DNA of 10,058 nucleotides from Clostridia bacterium (lineage in GTDB: Bacteria > Bacillota_A > Clostridia > Oscillospirales > CAG-272), in assembly GCA_017632155.1 (NCBI GenBank), contig JAGBRZ010000017.1:1-10058 (forward strand), in the 5' to 3' direction. Made by a program: the position numbers and the translations under genes. Positions 5,819 to 10,058 of this stretch are shown piece after piece. Every line of letters starts with the position of its first letter. Position 1 is the stretch's first letter. The notes below the pieces were generated by a model. It was not told the origin of the DNA. It saw only the letters and a program-made list of their open reading frames with translations, and ran no database searches.

Positions 5819-6625
5819 ATGGAAAACTTTCTCACTTGGCTTGTCGGTGTAGCACAGACCGTCGGTCTTAAGCTTCTCGCCGCACTCCTTACCTGGATCA
5901 TCGGATCTCTTATCATCAAGGGCATCCTTAAGATCTTCCCCAACGGCAAGAAATTCGAAAAGATGGATCCGACTGTAAAGTCCTTCCTCAACTCCTTTGT
6001 TAATATCGGACTTTGGGTCATCCTTATCGTTTGCATCGTAGCTATCCTCGGTGTTCCGATGGCGAGCGTTATCGCGGCTATCGCATCCTGCGGTGTTGCT
6101 ATCGGTCTTGCAATGCAAGGCTCTCTCTCGAACCTCGCAGGCGGCATTATGCTTCTCCTTTTCCGTCCCTTCAGTGTTGGTGAGTTCATCGAAACCTCGG
6201 GTGTTTCGGGAACAGTTCGCGAGATCGGCATTTTCTACACTCTCCTTATTACCGGAGACAACAAGCACGTGACCATCCCCAACGGCACCATGATGAACAA
6301 CACCGTCATCAACTACTCCCGCGAGGATCTCCGCCGTGTTGATATGGACTTCGGCATTACTTACGAATCCGATTCCGAAAAGGCTTGCGAGATCGCAAAG
6401 CGCGTTGCAGCAGCTCACGCTAACGTAAAGACCGACAAGGACGTATTTGCTCGCGTTACCAATCTTGGTGATTCCGCTGTCATCGTTACCGTCCGCGTTT
6501 GGGCAGAGGCAGGCAACTACTGGGGCGTTAAGTTCGACCTTACCACCGAGATCCGCAAGGCTCTTGAGGCAGAGGGCGTATCTTGCGCATATCCTCATAT
6601 GGACGTTACCATTCTCAACAAATAA
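5819..6625 (+). CDS. mscS: Small-conductance mechanosensitive channel, MscS family
   Basis: A 268-residue membrane protein forming a stretch-gated channel that releases solutes on hypo-osmotic shock (PF00924); E. coli MscS is 286 residues. Three transmembrane segments are visible: about 17-39, 60-79 and 82-115. The last is the pore helix, with Gly/Ala packing in IASCGVAIGLAMQGSLSNLAGG, followed by LLLFRPFSVGEFIE, the family signature. The cytoplasmic beta domain contains VTIPNG (151-156) and NTVINYSR (161-168). The C-terminal alpha/beta domain runs to residue 268 and is complete. The ATG at 5819 is preceded by AAAGGA (5804-5809) at 9-base spacing. It has its own extended -10 promoter. The downstream neighbour is cinA, with a 71-base gap and a weak hairpin between them. 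The symbol is by family; several MscS paralogues may exist in the genome. Confidence 0.93.
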   Translation: MENFLTWLVGVAQTVGLKLLAALLTWIIGSLIIKGILKIFPNGKKFEKMDPTVKSFLNSFVNIGLWVILIVCIVAILGVPMASVIAAIASCGVAIGLAMQGSLSNLAGGIMLLLFRPFSVGEFIETSGVSGTVREIGIFYTLLITGDNKHVTIPNGTMMNNTVINYSREDLRRVDMDFGITYESDSEKACEIAKRVAAAHANVKTDKDVFARVTNLGDSAVIVTVRVWAEAGNYWGVKFDLTTEIRKALEAEGVSCAYPHMDVTILNK

Positions 6626-6633
6626 TTTCGCCA

Positions 6634-6656
6634 ATTGTAAAACTTCGTTTTATAAT
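6634..6656. repeat. AT-rich hairpin between mscS and cinA
   Basis: Bases 6634-6643 (ATTGTAAAAC) pair with 6647-6656 (GTTTTATAAT) over 10 positions with one G-T wobble, around a TTC loop. It starts 8 bases after the mscS stop codon but lacks a following T-run, so it would be a weak terminator at best. The right arm contains TATAAT (6651-6656), which could instead serve as the -10 box for cinA, though no good -35 box sits 17 bases upstream. Confidence 0.4.
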
Positions 6657-6696
6657 CAAATTAATCAATAATTAAATAACAAAGGAAGACTCGGCA

Positions 6697-7941
6697 ATGA
6701 AAGATGTCAGAAGCGCAGAGATTTTATGTGTCGGCACGGAGCTTTTGCTCGGCGACATAATCAACACCAATGCCTCGTATATTTCGCGAAGGCTCGCCGC
6801 TCTCGGCATCCCCGTCTATCGGCAAGCCGTTGTGGGTGACAACCCCGAACGGATGCGTCAGGCGATCGCCGAGTCTTTCGCGCGCTCGGATTGCCTGATA
6901 CTGTCGGGCGGTCTCGGCCCGACCTGCGACGATATAACGAAGGAAATGGTTGCGGAATATCTCGGGCTTGAGCTTGAGCTCAACGAAGAGGCGCTTGAGC
7001 GTATGAAGGCATATTTCTCCTCAACGGGCAGAAATATGACCAAAAATAACGAAAAACAGGCAATGGCTCCGCGCGGAGCGCGCGTGCTTCAGAACGATTG
7101 GGGCACAGCTCCCGGATTCGTCATTGAACGCGACGATAAAACGGCAATCTTGCTCCCCGGTCCGCCCATCGAGCTTGAGCCGATGTGGCGCGAGAGGGTA
7201 GAACCTTATCTTTTCGAGCGTTCGGATTCAGTTATAGTTTCCAAGAACATTTATATTCTCGGTATGGGCGAATCTGCGGTTGAGGAAAAGCTTCACGATA
7301 TGATGATGGAGCTGACCAACCCCACGGTCGCGCCTTACGCGGGCAACGGTGAGTGCAGGGTGCGAGTCAGCGCAAGAGCGAAGGATGCCGAAACGGCTTC
7401 GCGTATGTGCGCCGAGTTGATCGAAGAGATCAAAAAGACAGAGGTCGGAGAGTTTATCTACGGAATTGACGTTGACAGTATGGAAAATGCGCTCGTTATG
7501 AGTTTGCGCGAGCGAGGAATGACGCTTGCTTGCGCAGAATCCTGCACGGGCGGACTCATCGCCAAGCGCATCACAGATGTTTCGGGTTGCTCGGACGTTT
7601 TCCTCGGCGGTTGCGTGACTTATGCTTGCTCGGCAAAGGAAAAGCTTGTCGGTGTTTCGCACGAAACACTTGAAAAATACGGTGCGGTTTCGGAACAGAC
7701 AGCGCGCGAGATGGCTCGCGGGGTAAGGCTCGCACTCGGTGCGGACGTCGGCATCGCAACGACGGGCATCGCGGGTCCCGGAGGCGGAACGCCCGAACAG
7801 CCCGTCGGCACGGTTTATATCGCCGTTTCGACCGCGGAGGGTGAAAAAGTTAAGCTCCTTCAGCTCTCGCCGAAGCGCTCGCGTGAGTTTATCCGTATCT
7901 GTGCGGCAACAAATGCCATGTCATTGGCATTAAATACTTGA
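6697..7941 (+). CDS. cinA: CinA: nicotinamide-nucleotide amidohydrolase / ADP-ribose-pyrophosphatase-type protein
   Basis: A full-length 414-residue CinA. The N-terminal MoCF/COG1058 domain (about 8-175) shows GTELLLGDIINTNA (13-26), SGGLGPTCDDITKE (70-83) and LPGPPIELEPMW (153-164). A linker region leads to the C-terminal PncC domain (about 262-412), which has AESCTGG (280-286) with the expected catalytic serine S282, and GIAGPGGGTPEQPVGT (357-372). PncC domains deamidate nicotinamide mononucleotide to nicotinate mononucleotide in the pyridine nucleotide cycle. The N-terminal domain is linked in characterised homologues to ADP-ribose hydrolysis. The historical link to competence comes from operons with recA, which is absent here. 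The ATG at 6697 follows an AAAGGAAG site (6681-6688) with slightly long spacing. Codirectional with mscS and pfkA, but pfkA has its own promoter. Confidence 0.95.
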   Translation: MKDVRSAEILCVGTELLLGDIINTNASYISRRLAALGIPVYRQAVVGDNPERMRQAIAESFARSDCLILSGGLGPTCDDITKEMVAEYLGLELELNEEALERMKAYFSSTGRNMTKNNEKQAMAPRGARVLQNDWGTAPGFVIERDDKTAILLPGPPIELEPMWRERVEPYLFERSDSVIVSKNIYILGMGESAVEEKLHDMMMELTNPTVAPYAGNGECRVRVSARAKDAETASRMCAELIEEIKKTEVGEFIYGIDVDSMENALVMSLRERGMTLACAESCTGGLIAKRITDVSGCSDVFLGGCVTYACSAKEKLVGVSHETLEKYGAVSEQTAREMARGVRLALGADVGIATTGIAGPGGGTPEQPVGTVYIAVSTAEGEKVKLLQLSPKRSREFIRICAATNAMSLALNT

Positions 7942-7979
7942 AAAATCGACAAATCTTTACAAAAATCACAAAATACCTC

Positions 7980-8008
7980 TTGATTTTCGTGGAATAATAT
8001 ATTACAAT
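7980..8008 (+). promoter_or_regulatory. Sigma-A promoter for pfkA
   Basis: TTGATT (7980-7985) and TACAAT (8003-8008) are separated by 17 bases, within an AT-rich gap of 120 bases after cinA. Transcription would start near 8015, leaving a leader of about 47 bases before the pfkA ATG. Confidence 0.75.
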
Positions 8009-8029
8009 ATAAGGGTTAATAATTATAAA

Positions 8030-8045
8030 GTCGATTTATATCGAC
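8030..8045 (+). promoter_or_regulatory. Small leader hairpin before pfkA
   Basis: GTCGA (8030-8034) and TCGAC (8041-8045) form a 5-bp inverted repeat around a 6-base loop. It abuts the weak ribosome site GGGAAG (8046-8051) of pfkA, inside the predicted leader. It could tune translation or be an operator half-site pair. It is short enough to be chance. Confidence 0.3.
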
Positions 8046-8061
8046 GGGAAGCGAGAAAACA

Positions 8062-9138
8062 ATGAAAAGATTCAACACCATCGGAGTTCTCACATCGGGC
8101 GGAGATGCGCCCGGCATGAACTGCGCCATTCGCGCAATTACCCGCCGTGCACTTGCAAACGGCCTTAAAGTAAAGGGCATCATCGGCGGTTACAGCGGAC
8201 TTATCAAGGGCGAGATAATTGACCTTGATGCACGTGCCGTATCGAATATCGAAAATCTTGGCGGTACCGTTCTTCTTACCGACCGTTGCGACGAGTTCAA
8301 GACCGAAGAGGGTATGCAGAAGGCTGTAAAGACCTGCAAGGATAACTGCATCGATGCAATCGTTGCCATTGGCGGCGACGGAACCTTCCGCGGCGCAACA
8401 GACCTTTCCCTTCGCGGAATTCCCACCATCGGTGTTACCGGTTCTATCGACAACGATATTACCGCAACCGACTACACCGTCGGCTTTGACACCGCAATGA
8501 ACACCGCTATGGAAGCCATCGACAAGCTTCGCGACACCTGCCAGTCGCACGCGCGCTGCAACGTTGTTGAGGTTATGGGCCGTGACTGCGGCGAGATCGC
8601 GCTTAAGGCGGGTATCGCATCGGGCGCGGTTGCAATTGCAATCCCCGAGGTTCCTTTTGATGAGGATGCCGCTATCGCGCGTATTCTCAAGGCAAAGGCT
8701 GCGGGCAAGAGAAGTATGCTCGTTGTTGTTTCCGAGGGCGTATTCAATGCAGAGGGCAAGCCCTACGGAGAGGATCTCCGCAAGGTCATTCAGGAAAAGA
8801 CCGGCGTTGAGAGCAAGTTTGCGCGCCTTGCACACGTTGTTCGCGGCGGTGCTCCCACACTTCGCGACAGACTCACAGCTACCGAGATGGGAAGCTATGC
8901 CGTTGACCTTCTTCTTGACGGCAAGAGCGACTGCATCGTAGCCGAGGTTGACGGACGCATCGTGTCCTTCGACATCAAGTTTGCGCTCACCGTTGACAAG
9001 ATGTATAAGAAGAAGCTCAAGGAAGGCGCACTTGATGGCTTTACCCCCGAGCAGATCGGCACTATGGAAGAGATCTGCGACTTCCGCGCATCCGAGATCA
9101 AGCGTCTTTACGATATTCATCTCTCTCTTTGCGAGTAA
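8062..9138 (+). CDS. pfkA: ATP-dependent 6-phosphofructokinase
   Basis: A 358-residue cytoplasmic enzyme that phosphorylates fructose 6-phosphate to fructose 1,6-bisphosphate, the committed step of glycolysis. Motifs in order are the nucleotide loop TSGGDAPGMN (11-20), IGGDGTFRGA (103-112), the catalytic TGSIDND (126-132) with base D130 and D132, VEVMGRDCG (169-177), E225 in SEGVFNA, and H258/R261 in AHVVRGG for the sugar phosphate. G107 in GGDGT and G127 in TGSIDND are the residues typical of ATP-using enzymes; pyrophosphate-using ones have Asp and Lys there. It is longer than the 320-residue E. coli PfkA because of an extra C-terminal helical stretch from about residue 320. The ATG at 8062 gives the standard N terminus MKRFNTIGVLTSGG. 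It has its own promoter and is followed by a strong terminator. Confidence 0.96.
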   Translation: MKRFNTIGVLTSGGDAPGMNCAIRAITRRALANGLKVKGIIGGYSGLIKGEIIDLDARAVSNIENLGGTVLLTDRCDEFKTEEGMQKAVKTCKDNCIDAIVAIGGDGTFRGATDLSLRGIPTIGVTGSIDNDITATDYTVGFDTAMNTAMEAIDKLRDTCQSHARCNVVEVMGRDCGEIALKAGIASGAVAIAIPEVPFDEDAAIARILKAKAAGKRSMLVVVSEGVFNAEGKPYGEDLRKVIQEKTGVESKFARLAHVVRGGAPTLRDRLTATEMGSYAVDLLLDGKSDCIVAEVDGRIVSFDIKFALTVDKMYKKKLKEGALDGFTPEQIGTMEEICDFRASEIKRLYDIHLSLCE

Positions 9139-9152
9139 TTTTATATTTTATC

Positions 9153-9179
9153 AATACCGCGGCTATGCCGCGGTATTTT
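9153..9179 (+). terminator. Intrinsic terminator after pfkA
   Basis: A perfect 11-bp stem, AATACCGCGGC (9153-9163) and GCCGCGGTATT (9167-9177), around a TAT loop and running into TTTT. It starts 14 bases after the pfkA stop codon and ends only 16 bases before the next gene's start codon. Confidence 0.85.
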
Positions 9180-9195
9180 AAGAATGAGGTATATG

Positions 9196-10058
9196 ATGAA
9201 ATATTTTGCCTACGATGAAAATAACAGAAAAATAGAATTTTTGTCCGAGGAAAAGAACGGAATTCTCAAACTGACTTTGCCTCTGGCAGAGTTTAAGGGC
9301 GCGAAAAAACTGCGTCTGCTTCCCGAAATCTCCGAGGCGACGGCGGGCGATGAGGGATTTTATATTCTTCCGAGAAACATCTCGATGCGCGGTGAGATCA
9401 GGGTGGATTTCAAAGAGCGCGAGGATGCTCTTCTTACTTATTCAAAGCCTGTGATGGCTGTATATGCAATCGTAAAAAAGGATTATCGTGCTCTTGTTCG
9501 CTTTGAGCGAAACTACAAGTTTTCCATAAATGCGGAGTTGAAAAACGGCTCGTACAGTGCGTATCTTTCAACCGAATTCGGTGGCAAGAATGACTTGCCT
9601 TATGATGACATAAGAATTGAGATCATTCCTTTGCCCGAAAACGCGAACCTCGGTGACATTGCAAGAGTCGAGCGCGAGCTTCGACTTGAGCGTGGTGAGA
9701 TCATCCCGCTTGCGGATAAATGCCGTGAGAGGGCGGTGGTTGACTACGCAAGCCGCTCACCGCTTATCAGAATCCGTATGGGGTGGAAGCAGAGTCCCTC
9801 TCCCGTCAAGCACCAGACTCCCGAAAATCAGCCGCCTGTTCACGTCGCTTGCGATTTTGCCCGCGTGCGCGATATTTCCGATGCGCTTCACGAAAGGGGC
9901 GTCAAAGAATGCGAACTTCAGCTCGTCGGTTGGAATTTTGGAGGTCACGACGGCGCATTCCCGCAGCTTTTCCCCGTTGAGCCGACACTCGGTGGCGAGG
10001 AAGAGATGAAAAAGACTTTCGCATACGTCAAAAGCCTCGGCTACCGAATCTCGACTCA
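9196..10058 (+). CDS. Uncharacterised protein, possibly glycoside-hydrolase-like, 3'-partial
   Basis: An open frame of 287 complete codons runs off the right edge without a stop. Two adjacent ATGs (9193, 9196) are possible; the second gives better spacing (6 bases) from GAGG at 9186-9189. There is no signal peptide or membrane segment, so it is probably cytoplasmic. The first 200 or so residues look beta-rich, with alternating charged and hydrophobic residues (for example GILKLTLPLAEF, then IRVDFKERE), and include a charged helical stretch near 153-180 (ARVERELRLERGE). After a proline-rich hinge (PSPVKHQTPENQPP, 201-214) the sequence changes character. The block ELQLVGWNFGGHDG (240-253), then FPVEPTLGGEEEMKK, then a helix ending SLGYRIST, looks like early strands and helices of a TIM barrel as in retaining glycosidases. 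I do not recognise the family with certainty (a DUF5696-like protein is one possibility), and the catalytic half lies outside the window. Confidence 0.65.
   Translation, partial: MKYFAYDENNRKIEFLSEEKNGILKLTLPLAEFKGAKKLRLLPEISEATAGDEGFYILPRNISMRGEIRVDFKEREDALLTYSKPVMAVYAIVKKDYRALVRFERNYKFSINAELKNGSYSAYLSTEFGGKNDLPYDDIRIEIIPLPENANLGDIARVERELRLERGEIIPLADKCRERAVVDYASRSPLIRIRMGWKQSPSPVKHQTPENQPPVHVACDFARVRDISDALHERGVKECELQLVGWNFGGHDGAFPQLFPVEPTLGGEEEMKKTFAYVKSLGYRIST

Noticed and set aside
5795..6634. Minus-strand open frame of 279 codons
   Set aside because: It is antisense to mscS and would begin beyond the mscS stop; no family motif or ribosome site.
7942..8061. Riboswitch in the pfkA leader
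   Set aside because: The predicted leader is only about 47 bases and contains a single 5-bp hairpin, too small for a known riboswitch.
8023..9120. Minus-strand open frame of 365 codons
   Set aside because: It is fully antisense to pfkA, whose motifs are unmistakable, and the product is not protein-like.

Overview
The window reads as a stretch of ordinary chromosome from an uncultured, probably gut-associated Clostridia-type member of the Bacillota. Evidence: GGAGG-type Shine-Dalgarno sites, near-consensus sigma-A promoters (one is TTGACA-17-TATAAT), moderate-GC genes separated by AT-rich spacers, a PiT transporter paired with a DUF47 protein, a single-polypeptide CinA and an ATP-type PfkA. 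The family-level taxon is inference. No rRNA, tRNA, CRISPR array, integrase or transposase is visible. No gap between genes exceeds 300 bases.

Layout. (1) Bases 1-1841, plus strand: a 5'-truncated DUF47/PhoU-like protein followed 21 bases later by a PiT phosphate transporter, ending in a strong and probably bidirectional hairpin terminator. (2) Bases 1911-2464: an AT-rich island with a minus-strand four-helix-bundle protein of the 23S intervening-sequence type (TIGR02436-like). Upstream of it lies a dense array of short hairpins separated by a repeated octamer and enclosed by a long imperfect inverted repeat. This is the most unusual part of the window. (3) Bases 2449-4771, minus strand: a two-gene operon of a nucleotide-pyrophosphatase/alkaline-phosphatase-superfamily enzyme and a sugar-phosphate-isomerase-like TIM barrel. 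It is driven by a perfect-consensus promoter that overlaps the stop codon of the next gene upstream. (4) Bases 4768-5721, minus strand: a PflA/PflX-like radical SAM protein with a GTG start. It is divergent from (5) an MscS channel (5819-6625), then cinA (6697-7941) and pfkA (8062-9138), all on the plus strand. (6) After a GC-rich terminator, a long ORF runs off the right edge (9196-10058). It is an unrecognised protein, possibly glycoside-hydrolase-like.

Working together: DUF47 and PiT form a known phosphate-uptake pairing. The phosphodiesterase-like enzyme and the isomerase-like barrel are cotranscribed and may act on one substrate route, which is not identified. MscS (osmotic protection), CinA (pyridine nucleotide salvage) and PfkA (glycolysis) are housekeeping genes whose adjacency implies no shared pathway. 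The hairpin-array/four-helix-bundle unit looks like an insertion between the phosphate operon and the hydrolase operon. I found no convincing complete new multi-gene system; that unit is the best candidate for a closer look.
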